DNA from: Streptomyces sp. NBC_00249
GTDB taxonomy: Bacteria; Actinomycetota; Actinomycetes; Streptomycetales; Streptomycetaceae
Direction: 5' to 3'
NCBI RefSeq assembly: GCF_026342355.1
Contig: NZ_JAPEMV010000001.1
Location: forward strand, 310,001-374,000
Length of the DNA stretch: 64,000 nucleotides
Position numbers and translations under genes: made by a program. Below, piece after piece: positions 53,452 through 62,967 of this stretch. Position 1 is the stretch's first letter, and each line of letters begins with the position of its first letter. The notes under the pieces were generated by a model. The model was given only the letters and a program-made list of their open reading frames with translations. It ran no database searches and had not been told where the DNA came from.

Positions 53452-54813
53452 TTACGCCCCGCTCGCCTCCAGCATCTCCTCGCGCTCCACGAGCTTCACG
53501 CGCTCGCGGCCCTGCGCCTGGCCCAGCGCCTTCTCGGCGGCGTCCAGCTTGTACCAGCCGCCCCAGCTGGTGAAGCGGACCTGGCGCTCGGCGAGGAAGG
53601 ACTCGACGGCCTCCGGCTCGGGCGCGGCCGGGGTGAGCAGCCGGCCGTCGGCGTGGTCGGCGAGCAGGTTGGCGACGGTTTCGTTGGCGTCGCCCTTGGT
53701 GTGGCCGATCAGACCGATCGGGCCGCGCCGGATCCAGCCGGTGACGTACGTGGACGCGAGGTGCGTGCCGTTCTCCATGACGCGGCCGCCCTCGTCGGGC
53801 ACGGTGCCGGACTCGACGTCCCAGGGGAGCTTGGGCAGTTCGTCGGAGAGGTAGCCGACGGCCCGGTAGACGGACTGGACGTCCCAGGTGGTGAACTCGC
53901 CGGTGCCCTTGACGTTGCCGGTGCCGTCCAGCTCGGTGCGCTCGGTGCGCAGGCCGACGACCTTGCCGTCCTCGCCGACGATCTCCGCCGGGGACTCGAA
54001 GAAGTGCAGGAACAGCTTGTGCGGGCGGTCGCCGATGTCGCGGATCGCCCAGTTCTCCAGGGTCTTGGCGACCATGTCCGCCTGCTTGTTGGAGCGGCGG
54101 GTGGTGATCGAACCCTCGTCGTAGTCGATGTCCTCGGGGTTGACGATGACCTCGATGTTGGGCGAGTGGTCGAGCTCGCGGAGCTCCATCGGGCTGAACT
54201 TGGCCTGGGCCGGGCCGCGGCGGCCGAAGACGTGGACCTCCAGGGCCTTGTTCGCCTTCAGGCCGTCGTGGACGTTGGCCGGGATCTCGGTCGGCAGCAG
54301 CTCGTCGGCCGTCTTCGCGAGGATGCGGGCCACGTCGAGGGCGACGTTGCCGACGCCGAGGACGGCGACCTTCTCGGCCCCCAGGGGCCAGGTGCGCGGT
54401 ACGTCGGGGTGGCCGTCGTACCAGGAGACGAAGTCGGCGGCGCCGTAGGAGCCGTCGAGCTCGACGCCCTTGATGTCCAGCGCGCGGTCGGCGGTGGCGC
54501 CGGTGGAGAAGATCACGGCGTCGTAGAACGAGCGCAGTTCGTCGAGCGAGATGTCGTTCGGGTAGTCGACGTTGCCGAACAGGCGGACCTGCGGCTTGTC
54601 GAGTACCTGGTGCAGGGCCGTGATGATGCCCTTGATGCGGGGGTGGTCGGGGGCGACCCCGTACCGGATCAGGCCGAAGGGCGCGGGCATCCGCTCGAAG
54701 ATGTCGATGGAGACGCCGGGGGCGGTGGCTGCCTCGGACTTCAGCAGCGCGTCGGCGGCGTAGATACCGGCGGGGCCGGCACCGACGATTGCTACCCGCA
54801 GAGGGCGAGGCAT
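53452..54813 (-). CDS. fprA: Ferredoxin/flavodoxin NADP+ reductase, FprA type
   Basis: The 453-residue flavoprotein starts MPRPLRVAIVGAGPAGIYAAD (in parts, FAD loop near residue 8), with PAPFGLIRYGVAPDHPRIKG and VLGVGNVALDVARIL (NADP site). This matches the adrenodoxin-reductase-like FprA of actinomycetes, which passes electrons from NADPH to ferredoxins for P450s and other enzymes. AAGGGAA precedes ATG 54813. A candidate iron box lies upstream. Confidence 0.93.
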   Translation of the reverse strand: MPRPLRVAIVGAGPAGIYAADALLKSEAATAPGVSIDIFERMPAPFGLIRYGVAPDHPRIKGIITALHQVLDKPQVRLFGNVDYPNDISLDELRSFYDAVIFSTGATADRALDIKGVELDGSYGAADFVSWYDGHPDVPRTWPLGAEKVAVLGVGNVALDVARILAKTADELLPTEIPANVHDGLKANKALEVHVFGRRGPAQAKFSPMELRELDHSPNIEVIVNPEDIDYDEGSITTRRSNKQADMVAKTLENWAIRDIGDRPHKLFLHFFESPAEIVGEDGKVVGLRTERTELDGTGNVKGTGEFTTWDVQSVYRAVGYLSDELPKLPWDVESGTVPDEGGRVMENGTHLASTYVTGWIRRGPIGLIGHTKGDANETVANLLADHADGRLLTPAAPEPEAVESFLAERQVRFTSWGGWYKLDAAEKALGQAQGRERVKLVEREEMLEASGA

Positions 54814-54859
54814 GACTGGGTTCCCTTCGACCGACAATCAGACTGATCAAGGGAAACCC

Positions 54860-54878
54860 TAAACTAAGGCCACCCTAA
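54860..54878. promoter_or_regulatory. Candidate DmdR/IdeR iron box upstream of fprA
   Basis: TAAACTAAGGCCACCCTAA matches the remembered palindromic consensus TTAGGTTAGGCTAACCTAA at 13 of 19 positions and lies about 50 bp before the fprA ATG in an A/T-rich patch. It is plausible but below the usual match level. Confidence 0.35.
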
Positions 54879-54951
54879 CCCGGCACCCGCCCCCTGGTTA
54901 TGACCCCATAACCCGAACTTATGGCTTCTCAAAGCCCTGCTTCTGGCCCGC

Positions 54952-56070
54952 TCACAGGACGGCGATGCCCAGCGGCCTGCTGCCCGCCGCGAGCCTGCGG
55001 GACTCCCCCGTGGCCAGGTCGACGACGGTGATCCCGTCCCAGCCGCCGTCCCGGGTGAAGCCGCCGGTCACATAGGCCGTGGCGGCGTCGCGGGAGACCG
55101 TCACGTCCTCGTGCGGGCCGCTCAGCGGGTACACCCGCTCGGCGCCGTCCGGGGAGCGGACCGTGAGGGAGGGGCCCTTGCCTGCTCCGGGTTCCACGGC
55201 GCCGGTGCCGACGACCAGGAGACGGCCGTCGGGGGCGAGGGAGACCCCGTGCTGATGGGTGTCGGCGGTCATCGGCTCCACCGTCGTACGACCGGTACGC
55301 GGGTCCACGACCGCGAGCCGTTCGCCTTCGAAGGGGAGCAGCAGCATGCCGTCGGCGGGACGGACGGCCGTGTAGTGCGGTTTCAGCCAGGAGCCGAGGC
55401 CGCCCTCGGTGCCGTACGGGGCGACCTCGATGCGCCGGGGCCGCAGCTCCCCGGCGGTGACGGCAGTCACGTCGAAGGAGTCGTGCCCCGTCACGTAGAC
55501 CTCGGAGCCGTCCGGCGCCACGTCCACGTCGAAGGGGCGCCGGCCCACCGGTACGGTCGCGGTGACCCGCGCGGTGGCCGTGTCGAGGACCTCCAGGACG
55601 CCCTTGGCGCCGGGCACGTTGACGCCTACGTAGGCGCGGGCCCCGTCGGGCGAGAGGGCGATGCCCATGCCGCCGCCCCGGTACTCGCCGTCGCCGACGG
55701 GGCCGGTCGCGGTCCGGTACGGGACGAGCGCCTGCCGGGTCCGGGTGCGGGTGTCGACGACGGCCACGCCCTCGGCGGTGGCCACCCAGGCCCGGCCGTC
55801 CGCGCCGACGGCCAGCCCGTACGGGGCCCGGCCGACCCGGACGGCGGCCACGGAGCCGCGTACGGGGTCGACGAAGGTGACGGTGTCCGCGCCGGAGTCG
55901 GCCACCAGCAGGGTGCCGGGCGGGGTGGGCCCGCCCGCCGGGAGCGGCGCGGCCGGGGACGCGAGCGGGGCGGCGGGCGGGGCGGCCTGCGGGGCGGTGC
56001 AGGCGCCGAGCAGCAGGGTGGCGGCGAGCGCGGTGAGTGCCGTACGGGCGCCACGGGCGCGGCGGTTCAC
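54952..56070 (-). CDS. YVTN/YncE-type beta-propeller lipoprotein
   Basis: The 372-residue protein starts at GTG, has a lipoprotein signal with lipobox LLLGAC, a Pro/Ala spacer and YVTN-type blades (VADSGADTVTFVD, AYVGVNVPGAKGVLEVLDTATARVTATVPVG in parts, VYVTGHDSFD). Such surface propellers bind or sense unknown ligands. GTG 56070 overlaps the ankyrin gene stop (GTGA), so the two are translated together. Confidence 0.82.
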   Translation of the reverse strand: MNRRARGARTALTALAATLLLGACTAPQAAPPAAPLASPAAPLPAGGPTPPGTLLVADSGADTVTFVDPVRGSVAAVRVGRAPYGLAVGADGRAWVATAEGVAVVDTRTRTRQALVPYRTATGPVGDGEYRGGGMGIALSPDGARAYVGVNVPGAKGVLEVLDTATARVTATVPVGRRPFDVDVAPDGSEVYVTGHDSFDVTAVTAGELRPRRIEVAPYGTEGGLGSWLKPHYTAVRPADGMLLLPFEGERLAVVDPRTGRTTVEPMTADTHQHGVSLAPDGRLLVVGTGAVEPGAGKGPSLTVRSPDGAERVYPLSGPHEDVTVSRDAATAYVTGGFTRDGGWDGITVVDLATGESRRLAAGSRPLGIAVL

Positions 56071-56690
56071 CGGGCGTCCCCGGGAAGCGGGCCGCCGGCG
56101 GCGGTGCGCAGCAGCCGGGCCATGCCGTCGAAGCCGCGGCGGACGGCGTGCTCGTACGGGGTCACGCCCTCGAGGTCGCCGAGCCCGGGGTCGGCGCCGG
56201 CGGCGAGGAGCAGCCGGGCGACCTCCTCGTGGCGGGGGCCGCCGTCGCCGAGGATCACCGCCTCCAGCAGGGCCGTCCAGCCGAGCCGGTTGACGTGGTC
56301 CACCGCGATGGCCGTCTCGGCCAGCACGGCCCGTACGTAGGCGGTGTGCCCGCGTTCGGAGGCCGGGATGAGGGAGGTCCCGCCGAAGCGGTTGGGCTGC
56401 GTCAGGTCCGGTCCGGCGGGCAGCAGGGTGCGCATCATGCGGACGCTGCCGGTGACGCCGGTAACCAGCCAGGGGCTGTCGGCGCGGGCGTCGGGGGCGT
56501 CCGGGTCGGCGCCGGCGGCGACGAGCAGGGCGGCCGTCCCGACGTGGTCGGCGAGCGCCGCGAGCAGGAGCGCGGTGCGCAGCTGCTCGTCCCTCGCGTC
56601 CACGGCGGCTCCGGCGGCGAGGGCGGCGCTCACGCCGGGTTCGTCGCCCCGTGCGGCGGCCTCCAGCAGCGCTCGGTCGTGCGGGTTCAT
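56067..56690 (-). CDS. Ankyrin-repeat protein
   Basis: The 207-residue protein contains four to five ankyrin units (ALLEAAARGDEPGVSAALAAGA, TALLLAALADHVGTAALLVAAGADPDA in parts, ALLEAVILGDGG, RLLLAAGADPGLGD). Ankyrin domains mediate protein contacts. It lies directly upstream of the propeller lipoprotein and shares its transcript, so the two may work together. Confidence 0.85.
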   Translation of the reverse strand: MNPHDRALLEAAARGDEPGVSAALAAGAAVDARDEQLRTALLLAALADHVGTAALLVAAGADPDAPDARADSPWLVTGVTGSVRMMRTLLPAGPDLTQPNRFGGTSLIPASERGHTAYVRAVLAETAIAVDHVNRLGWTALLEAVILGDGGPRHEEVARLLLAAGADPGLGDLEGVTPYEHAVRRGFDGMARLLRTAAGGPLPGDAR

Positions 56691-56876
56691 GGTGTCCCTC
56701 CCGGTTCCGGGGCGGGCGGTGCGTCCATGTGCCCGCTCCCCGGTCCCATGGTGGTCCCGCCGGGCGCGGTGGGCCCTGCGCCGTGCGGCGGGAGCCCTGG
56801 GGCGCTCCGGTGGACCCCGGGGTCGTCCGATCGGTCGATGCGCGAACGCGGCAGGTCAGGGCAGGGAGGGGGAGGC

Positions 56877-57410
56877 TCAGGCCTCGTACTCGGTGAGGTC
56901 GATGGTGTAGAGGGTGAGGAGGGCGCCGGACTCGGGGTGGGTCGTGGTGCGGTCCTGCTCCATACCGAGCTTGCGGATCACGTTCTCGGACTCCTCGTGC
57001 CCGGTCCGGTTGACGCAGACGACCCGGTCGAGCCCGCGGTCCTGGAGGGCGAACTCCAGGGTGGCCTGGGCGGCTTCCGAGGCGTAGCCCTGGCCCCAGA
57101 AGGAGCGGCCGAGCCGCCAGACGATCCCGACCTCGTGAGCGAGTTCGGGCATCCCCTCGGGGACGGTCAGGCCGACGGCCCCGATCAGTTCTCCGGAAGC
57201 GAGGAGTTCGACGGCGAAGACCCCGAAGCCCTCGTCGTCCCACTCCTCCTCCCAGCGCTCGATGGCCTCGGCCGTCCCGTCGAGGTCGAGGACGGAGCCG
57301 TCGCCGATCCAGCGCATCACCTCCGAATCGGCGTGCAGCTCGGACAGGGGGACGAGGTCGTCGTCGCTCCAGCGGCGCAGGAGGAGGCGGGGGGTGCGGA
57401 TCTCGGTCAT
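56877..57410 (-). CDS. RimJ/RimL-type GNAT acetyltransferase
   Basis: The 177-residue protein starts MTEIRTPRLLLRRWSDDDL, with RSFWGQGYASEAAQATLEFAL (in parts) as the acetyl-CoA loop and a NVIRKLGM element, typical of the RimJ/RimL Acetyltransf_3 group. Targets may be ribosomal proteins, small molecules or antibiotics. ATG 57410 was preferred over an in-frame ATG at 57419. Confidence 0.85.
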   Translation of the reverse strand: MTEIRTPRLLLRRWSDDDLVPLSELHADSEVMRWIGDGSVLDLDGTAEAIERWEEEWDDEGFGVFAVELLASGELIGAVGLTVPEGMPELAHEVGIVWRLGRSFWGQGYASEAAQATLEFALQDRGLDRVVCVNRTGHEESENVIRKLGMEQDRTTTHPESGALLTLYTIDLTEYEA

Positions 57411-57500
57411 GCCCCACATCCTGCCGAACGCGGCCGACCAGGGGTAATCGGGTCCCCCGGAGCGGCGCGGGAGGGCCGGGCGGGGCCGTCGGCGTGTGGC

Positions 57501-58466
57501 TCAGTTCACGGTGATCGCGTCCAGTTTCCCGCGCAGGTAGGTGTGCGAGTCGACCGGTTCGTGCGCCACCCGGCCGATGGGGGCGGGCAGGGACTCGACG
57601 CGGGTGTGCGGGTCGCACTCGTAGAAGTAGACCAGCGACACCAGTTCCTCGGCGGGGGCGTGCGCGGGCGGCGGCAGCACCCGGTGGCGGCCGGCCCGCC
57701 AGCGGTCGCCGGTCCAGCGGGCCAGCAGGTCGCCGATGTTCACGGTGAGGGCCGACGGGTCGTAGGGGGCGTCCTGCCAGCCGTCGGCGTCGGTGTGGAT
57801 CTGGAGGCCGCCGGCGCCCGGTTCGCGGTCGAGGACGGTGACGGTGCCGAAGTCGGTGTGCGCCCCGATGCGGAACTGGCCGGGCAGGGGCGGGCCGACG
57901 CGTTCGGTGCCGGGGTACCAGTTGACGTTGAAGCCCCAGGTGGGGTGGCCGGTGTGCCGGGTGAAGTGGTCCCGGGGCAGGGTCAGGGCGGCCGCCAGCA
58001 GTTCCAGCAGTTCGTCGGAGAGGGCGCGCATCGCGGCGAGGTACGCGGTCACGAGCGGGCGCAGCTCCGGGGCCTCGGCGGGCCAGGTGTTGGGCCGGAA
58101 CCACTCGGCGTCCACGGAGGGGGTGCCCGTGGGGTCGTCCGCGGCGAAGGACCAGGACTCCTTCAGGTCGGGCGGTGAGGCCTCGCCCTCGGCGTAGCTG
58201 TTGGCCTCGGCGCCGGGGCCGAGCCAGCCGCGTCCGCCCACGCGCACCGCGTAGGGGTGCTTCGCCTCGGCCGGGAGCCGGAAGAAGCCGCGGGCGGCCT
58301 CTCGGATCCGGGCGGGCAGCTCCGGGTCCACCCCGTGTCCGGTGACGAGCAGGAATCCGGCCGCCTGGAGGGCTTCGTCGACCTGGGCGGCGATGCGGGA
58401 GCGGGCGGTGGCGCCGCCGGACCGCCACGGTCCGAGATCGATCACGGGTACCTGGGAACGCGCCAT
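57501..58466 (-). CDS. 2-oxoglutarate/Fe(II) oxygenase, isopenicillin-N-synthase-like fold
   Basis: The 321-residue protein has the iron facial triad H203-x-D205...H261 (GAHTDFG and GRHRVLPP) and the N-terminal DIOX_N pattern LLVTGHGVDPELPARI. Bacterial members of this branch hydroxylate or oxidise small molecules, and the substrate is not predictable. It appears monocistronic. Confidence 0.87.
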   Translation of the reverse strand: MARSQVPVIDLGPWRSGGATARSRIAAQVDEALQAAGFLLVTGHGVDPELPARIREAARGFFRLPAEAKHPYAVRVGGRGWLGPGAEANSYAEGEASPPDLKESWSFAADDPTGTPSVDAEWFRPNTWPAEAPELRPLVTAYLAAMRALSDELLELLAAALTLPRDHFTRHTGHPTWGFNVNWYPGTERVGPPLPGQFRIGAHTDFGTVTVLDREPGAGGLQIHTDADGWQDAPYDPSALTVNIGDLLARWTGDRWRAGRHRVLPPPAHAPAEELVSLVYFYECDPHTRVESLPAPIGRVAHEPVDSHTYLRGKLDAITVN

Positions 58467-58709
58467 CAGGGGCCTGCCTTCCGGGGTGGGGGCCGGGGGT
58501 GCGGCTTTTTTCGAGGGTAGGGCGTCCGGCCCGCTCCGGTCCGCCGCACGGCGGGGCGTGGCCCGGATCGGGCAGGTACGTGGCGCGTCGCGCGCAGGTG
58601 GCGCGGCGCCCGGTGTACGCGCGGGCGCCGGCGGGGGCCCGGTCGCGGCCGGTGGCGACGATCCGGGGGTGCTGTCGAAGCCGCCGCGGGCCGGGGCCGC
58701 GGGAGGCGT

Positions 58710-59246
58710 TCAGTCCGGGAGCGCGCCGCCGCAGCGGGAGCAGTAGCGGGCTGCCGCCTCGGTGGCGGGCCGGCCGCAGTCGGGGCAGACCCGGTGCAGC
58801 AGGCAGGCCGTCTCGCCGCCCTCGTCGGGGGTGGAGGCGGGGGCGGGGGTGGGGGCCGTGGCCGTCCGGGCCGGCGCCTGGGTGCCGCCGATGCCGAGTC
58901 CCGGCCGCCGGGTGTGCACGGTGAGGTACGTCATCCCGTCCGGCCCGGCGGTCAGCGACCGCCGGGCGCCCCGGGCCAGCCAGAACACCGAGTGGGGCCG
59001 CAGCCGGTGCGGGCCGTCCTGCGTGTCGATCCGCCCGGCGCCCGCCATCACCACCAGCAGGACGTCGAGGGCGGGCTCGGCGTGCTCCGCGATGACCGCG
59101 CCGGGGCGCAGCCGGATGAGGTTGGAGTCCAGGCCGCGCCCGGCGCCGGTCAGCCGCCACAGTGCGCCGGTCGCGTCGGCGGGGGCGTCTGCGATCACCG
59201 CGTCGAGGTCCGTCAGGAACCCGGCGAGGTGGGGGTGCGTCGTCAT
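58710..59246 (-). CDS. Cupin protein with C-terminal zinc ribbon
   Basis: The 178-residue protein has a cupin-like beta barrel (about 40-115; LRPGAVIAEHAEPALDVLLVVMAGAG in parts), a Pro/Ala/Thr linker and a zinc-ribbon tail with CPDCGRP and YCSRCGG. Cupins bind metals or small ligands; the ribbon suggests a nucleic-acid or protein contact. GAAGGA precedes the ATG. Confidence 0.7.
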   Translation of the reverse strand: MTTHPHLAGFLTDLDAVIADAPADATGALWRLTGAGRGLDSNLIRLRPGAVIAEHAEPALDVLLVVMAGAGRIDTQDGPHRLRPHSVFWLARGARRSLTAGPDGMTYLTVHTRRPGLGIGGTQAPARTATAPTPAPASTPDEGGETACLLHRVCPDCGRPATEAAARYCSRCGGALPD

Positions 59247-59527
59247 GCTGGTCCTTCCCTGCCTTCTGCGCGTGCCCTCGCAGTCATACACGATCACACG
59301 GGTCCCGTCGGAGCCGTTGCGCCCATTGCGCCCATCGCACGGTCTTCGGCCGCCACCCCCGTCACCCGTGTCGCACATCCGGCCGATAGGGTCGTGGCCG
59401 GATCGCGTCGGCCCCACACCGCTCCGACGCGCGGGCCGTCCGAGGGTCGATCACCCCGGCGACGCGGCCGTCCCTCCCGCCCTGCCCCGCGCGGTCCGCC
59501 CGCCACCCGCACCTGAAACCGTCCCGC

Positions 59528-60064
59528 ATGCACTCCAGCACCACCACCGCCGAGGTCCCGCCCACCACCGCGCCGCCCGCACCGACGCGGGCCCCGGCCC
59601 GGCCGAGCGCGGCCGCCGCCTTCCACAGCGTCAGCGCCGCGACGACGGTGCTGCTGGGCCTCGTGGCGATCGGGGCGGTGCTCCACGAGCCCGTGCTGAT
59701 CCCGCCGCTGGCCGCCAGCGCCGCCCTGGTGCACAGCGCGCCCACCCTGCCGCTGGCGCAGCCGCGCGGGGTGGTCGTCGGGCACCTGCTGGGGGCCGTC
59801 GTGGGCTTCGGCGTACTGGCCGCGGCGGGCTCCAGTGCGTGGGCGGCGGCCGTGGCGGCCGGGCTCACCCTGGCCGTGCTCACCCTCGCCCGTACCCCGC
59901 ACTCCCCGGCGGTGGCCACCGCCGTCGTCATCGTGCTCCAGAGCCCGGCGCCCGCCCGGTTCGTCCCGCTGCTGTTCGGGTCGACCGTGCTGCTGGTGCT
60001 CACCGGGTACGCCGGCTCGCGCATCCGCCGCAAGGCGCCGAGGTACCCCGCCTACTGGTGGTGA
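59528..60064 (+). CDS. HPP-family membrane protein
   Basis: The 178-residue protein has four to five hydrophobic segments and the HPP pattern PLAQPRGVVVGHLLGAVVG followed by PHSPAVATA in place of the eponymous HPP. The proline-rich N-terminus is cytoplasmic. HPP proteins are linked to nitrite transport in plants, but bacterial members are mostly uncharacterised. Confidence 0.82.
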   Translation: MHSSTTTAEVPPTTAPPAPTRAPARPSAAAAFHSVSAATTVLLGLVAIGAVLHEPVLIPPLAASAALVHSAPTLPLAQPRGVVVGHLLGAVVGFGVLAAAGSSAWAAAVAAGLTLAVLTLARTPHSPAVATAVVIVLQSPAPARFVPLLFGSTVLLVLTGYAGSRIRRKAPRYPAYWW

Positions 60065-60117
60065 CCTGCGGCGTGGCTGCACCGCGCCGGGGGGAGGCGG
60101 GCGCTAGTTGTTGTCCT

Positions 60118-60921
60118 GTGGAAATCTCTACGAAGGACGTCTTCGGGGCCCCGTGCTGGGTGAGTCTGATGGCCCGCGACCTGGAGGCGGCCCAGCGCTT
60201 CTACGGTGCGGTCGTGGGCTGGAAGTTCCGCCGGACCCGCCTCGGGGAGGGGTTCTCGCTGGCCGTGCTGGACGGGGTGCCGGTGGCGGGCATCGGGGCC
60301 CTGGCAGCGGACCTGGCAGTGCCCGTCGCCTGGACCCCGTACTTCGCCGTCGACGACATCGACGTGGCGGCGAGCCGGATCCGGGAGCGCAGCGGCACGG
60401 TCGCGGTGGGCCCGGTCTCCTTCCCCACCGGCGGCCGCGCGGCCCTGGTCGCCGACCTCGACGGGGCGGTCTTCGGGATCTGGGCCGGGCCCGTCTCCGC
60501 CGGCTGGCGGGTCGGCGTCGGCCCGGCGCCCGCGTGGCTGGAACTGCGCACCAGGAACGCCTTCGACGCCGCCCTGTTCTACGGGGAGGTCCTGGAGTGG
60601 GCCACGGGCCGGGCCGGCTGCTGCGAGGTCTCGTACGAGGAGGAGCGGGTCGTGCTGCGGCACGCGGGGGAACCGGTGGCCCGCATCGACAGCGGCCCCG
60701 TCGAGGTGGGCTCCTACAACCCGCACACGCGGCCCCGCTGGCACGTCCACTTCCGGGTGCCCGAGCTGGAACCGGCCGTCGAGGCCGCGCTGGACCTCGG
60801 TGGCCGGACCGTCTCGGTGATCACCGAGGACGCCACCGAGCGTTCGATCGCGCTGCGGGACCCGGACGGCGCCCTGTTCACCCTCACGACGTCCGTCACG
60901 CCGGCCCCGGCCGCGGACTGA
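60118..60921 (+). CDS. Two-domain VOC (glyoxalase/bleomycin-resistance fold) protein
   Basis: The 267-residue protein starts at GTG with VEISTKDVFGAPCWVSLMARDLEAAQRFYGAVVGW (in parts) and repeats the motif at LELRTRNAFDAALFYGEVLEW. These are two VOC domains of the kind in which paired beta-alpha units bind a metal or small molecule. The GTG lies within a few bases of TAGTTG, which may be a -10 of a leaderless mRNA. Confidence 0.85.
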   Translation: MEISTKDVFGAPCWVSLMARDLEAAQRFYGAVVGWKFRRTRLGEGFSLAVLDGVPVAGIGALAADLAVPVAWTPYFAVDDIDVAASRIRERSGTVAVGPVSFPTGGRAALVADLDGAVFGIWAGPVSAGWRVGVGPAPAWLELRTRNAFDAALFYGEVLEWATGRAGCCEVSYEEERVVLRHAGEPVARIDSGPVEVGSYNPHTRPRWHVHFRVPELEPAVEAALDLGGRTVSVITEDATERSIALRDPDGALFTLTTSVTPAPAAD

Positions 60922-60982
60922 GCCGCCCGGAGTCGCCCGCCGCCGAGCCCGTTGGGACACTGGGCCCGGGAGGTGGTGGGCC

Positions 60983-62077
60983 GTGGACCCGGTGGCCGCG
61001 CTGGACCGGATCGCGTTCCTGCTGGAGCGCGCGCAGGCGCCCACGTACCGGGTACGGGCCTTCCGTACGGCGGCGGCCACACTGACGGCGCTGGGCGCGC
61101 GGGAGACCGCCGCGCGGGCCGCGGCCGGTTCCCTGGAGGCCGTCAAGGGCATCGGCCCCAAGACCGCCCGGGTCGTGCGGGAGGCGCTGCGCGGCGAGGT
61201 CCCTGAGTACCTGCGCGGACTGGAGGAGGAGGCCGCGGCGCTGCCGGAGCGGCCGCCGCCCCCGCCCGCGGCCACCGCGCTGCGGGCGGCCCTGCGCGGG
61301 GACTGCCACCTGCACTCGGACTGGTCGGACGGCGGGAGCCCGGTCGAGGCCATGGGCCGGGCCGCCGCGCTGCTGGGGCACGAGTGGGCGGTGCTGACTG
61401 ACCATTCGCCGAGCCTGAAGGTGGCCCGGGGCCTGTCCCCCGAGCGGCTGCGCGAACAGCTGGAGGTGGTGGCGGAGCTGAACGCGCGGTGGGCGCCGTT
61501 CCGGCTGCTGACCGGCATCGAGTGCGACATCCTCGCCGACGGCTCCCTCGACCAGGAGCCGGAGCTGCTGGACCGGCTCGACCTGGTCGTGGGCTCGGTC
61601 CACTCCAAGCTGCGCATGGAGTCCCCCGCCATGACGCGCCGGCTGCTCGCGGCGGTGCGCAACCCGCTCATGGACGTGCTCGGCCACTGCACGGGCCGGC
61701 TCGTGACGGGCCGGACCCGTCCGGAGTCCGTCTTCGACACGGAGGCCGTCTTCGCGGCCTGCGCGGAGTCCGGGACGGCCGTGGAGATCAACAGCCGCCC
61801 CGAACGCCTCGACCCGCCCCGGCGGCTGCTGCGCCTGGCGGTGTCGGCCGGCGCCCTGTTCGCCGTCGACACGGACGCGCACGCCCCGGGCCAGCTGGAC
61901 TGGCAGATCCTGGGCTGCGAACGGGCCGTGGAGTGCGGGGTCCCTCCGGAGCGGGTGGTCAACACCTGGCGGGCGGACGACCTCCTCACCTGGACCCGCA
62001 CCCGCCGCGCCCCGGATGGCCACAGCGCTAGAGGCCCCCGCCCCGGGCCAGGAGGAGCAGGACGTCGCCGCCCGTGA
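60983..62077 (+). CDS. PHP-domain phosphoesterase of the PolX C-terminal type
   Basis: The 364-residue protein has an N-terminal helix-hairpin-helix (VKGIGPKTARVV) followed by a PHP domain with GDCHLHSDWSDGG, LTDHSPS, GIECDI, VGSVHSKL, LGHCTGRL and DTDAHAPGQ, the metal-ligand blocks. It matches the PHP half of bacterial PolX, without the polymerase palm domain, as is common in actinomycetes. GTG 60983 follows AGGTGG. Its last 50 bp overlap the convergent UbiA gene. Confidence 0.88.
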   Translation: MDPVAALDRIAFLLERAQAPTYRVRAFRTAAATLTALGARETAARAAAGSLEAVKGIGPKTARVVREALRGEVPEYLRGLEEEAAALPERPPPPPAATALRAALRGDCHLHSDWSDGGSPVEAMGRAAALLGHEWAVLTDHSPSLKVARGLSPERLREQLEVVAELNARWAPFRLLTGIECDILADGSLDQEPELLDRLDLVVGSVHSKLRMESPAMTRRLLAAVRNPLMDVLGHCTGRLVTGRTRPESVFDTEAVFAACAESGTAVEINSRPERLDPPRRLLRLAVSAGALFAVDTDAHAPGQLDWQILGCERAVECGVPPERVVNTWRADDLLTWTRTRRAPDGHSARGPRPGPGGAGRRRP

Positions 62078-62879
62078 CCGCGAGGACGGCGAGGAAGGGG
62101 GTCCGGCCCGGGGCCGGGGCGGTGGCCAGGAGCAGGCCGGCGGTCAGGGCCAGCAGGGTCCAGGCGTACGGGGAGGCCGGGCCCGGGGGGCCCAGGACCA
62201 GGGCGGTCGTCGAGCCGAGGACCAGCAGGGCGGCCAGCGCGGCCGAGCGCCGGGCTCCCAGCCGCTGCGGCAGGCCCCGTACACCGGTGGCGAGGTCGTC
62301 GGCGATGTCGGGCAGGACGTTGGCGAAGTGCGCCCCCGCGCCCAGCAGGGCGGCGGCCGCGGTCAGCCAGGGCGGCGGCCAGGGCGCCCCGGGCAGGCCG
62401 AGCGTGACGAAGGCCGGGAGCAGCCCGAAGGCCAGGGCGTAGGGGAGCCAGGACGCGGCCGTGCCCTTGAGGCGCAGGTTGTACGCCCAGGCGGCGGCCA
62501 CCCCCACCAGGTGCGCGGCGCCCGCGGCCGCTCCGGCGGCCAGGGACAGCGGGACGCACAGCAGCAGGGCCGTCAGCGCGGCGCGGCTCACGGCGCGGGC
62601 CGGGACGGCGCCCGTGACCAGGGGTTTGTCGCGGCGGCCGGTGGCCAGGTCGCGCCGCAGGTCGGCGTGGTCGTTGCACCAGCCGACCGAGAGCTGGCCC
62701 GCCGCGACGGCCGCCGCGGTGAGGGCGGTGCCCGCGGGCCCGCGCCCCGCGGCGGCGGCCAGCACGGCGGCGAAGACGGTCACGGCGGCGGCCGGGAGGG
62801 GGTGGCAGGCGCGCAGCAGGCCGCCGGCCCGGGCGGCGGCGGGCGCGGGCGGCGGGGCCGGGAGGACGGGGGCGGGCAC
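62028..62879 (-). CDS. UbiA-family prenyltransferase
   Basis: The 283-residue polytopic membrane protein has the aspartate motif NDxxDxxxD (N69-D77) and a second acidic motif LPDIADDLATG. UbiA enzymes prenylate aromatic acceptors using magnesium and prenyl diphosphate. The adjacent divergent type III polyketide synthase could supply a phenolic acceptor (inference). It overlaps the PHP gene by 50 bp. Confidence 0.85.
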   Translation of the reverse strand: MPAPVLPAPPPAPAAARAGGLLRACHPLPAAAVTVFAAVLAAAAGRGPAGTALTAAAVAAGQLSVGWCNDHADLRRDLATGRRDKPLVTGAVPARAVSRAALTALLLCVPLSLAAGAAAGAAHLVGVAAAWAYNLRLKGTAASWLPYALAFGLLPAFVTLGLPGAPWPPPWLTAAAALLGAGAHFANVLPDIADDLATGVRGLPQRLGARRSAALAALLVLGSTTALVLGPPGPASPYAWTLLALTAGLLLATAPAPGRTPFLAVLAVTGGDVLLLLARGGGL

Positions 62880-62967
62880 GGCGTCACGCTACGCCGTGAC
62901 GGCACGTCCGCCGCGTACCTCTCGCGTCCTTCCTGGTGCGGCGGCGGTTCTTCCCTATGTTGGGGCG

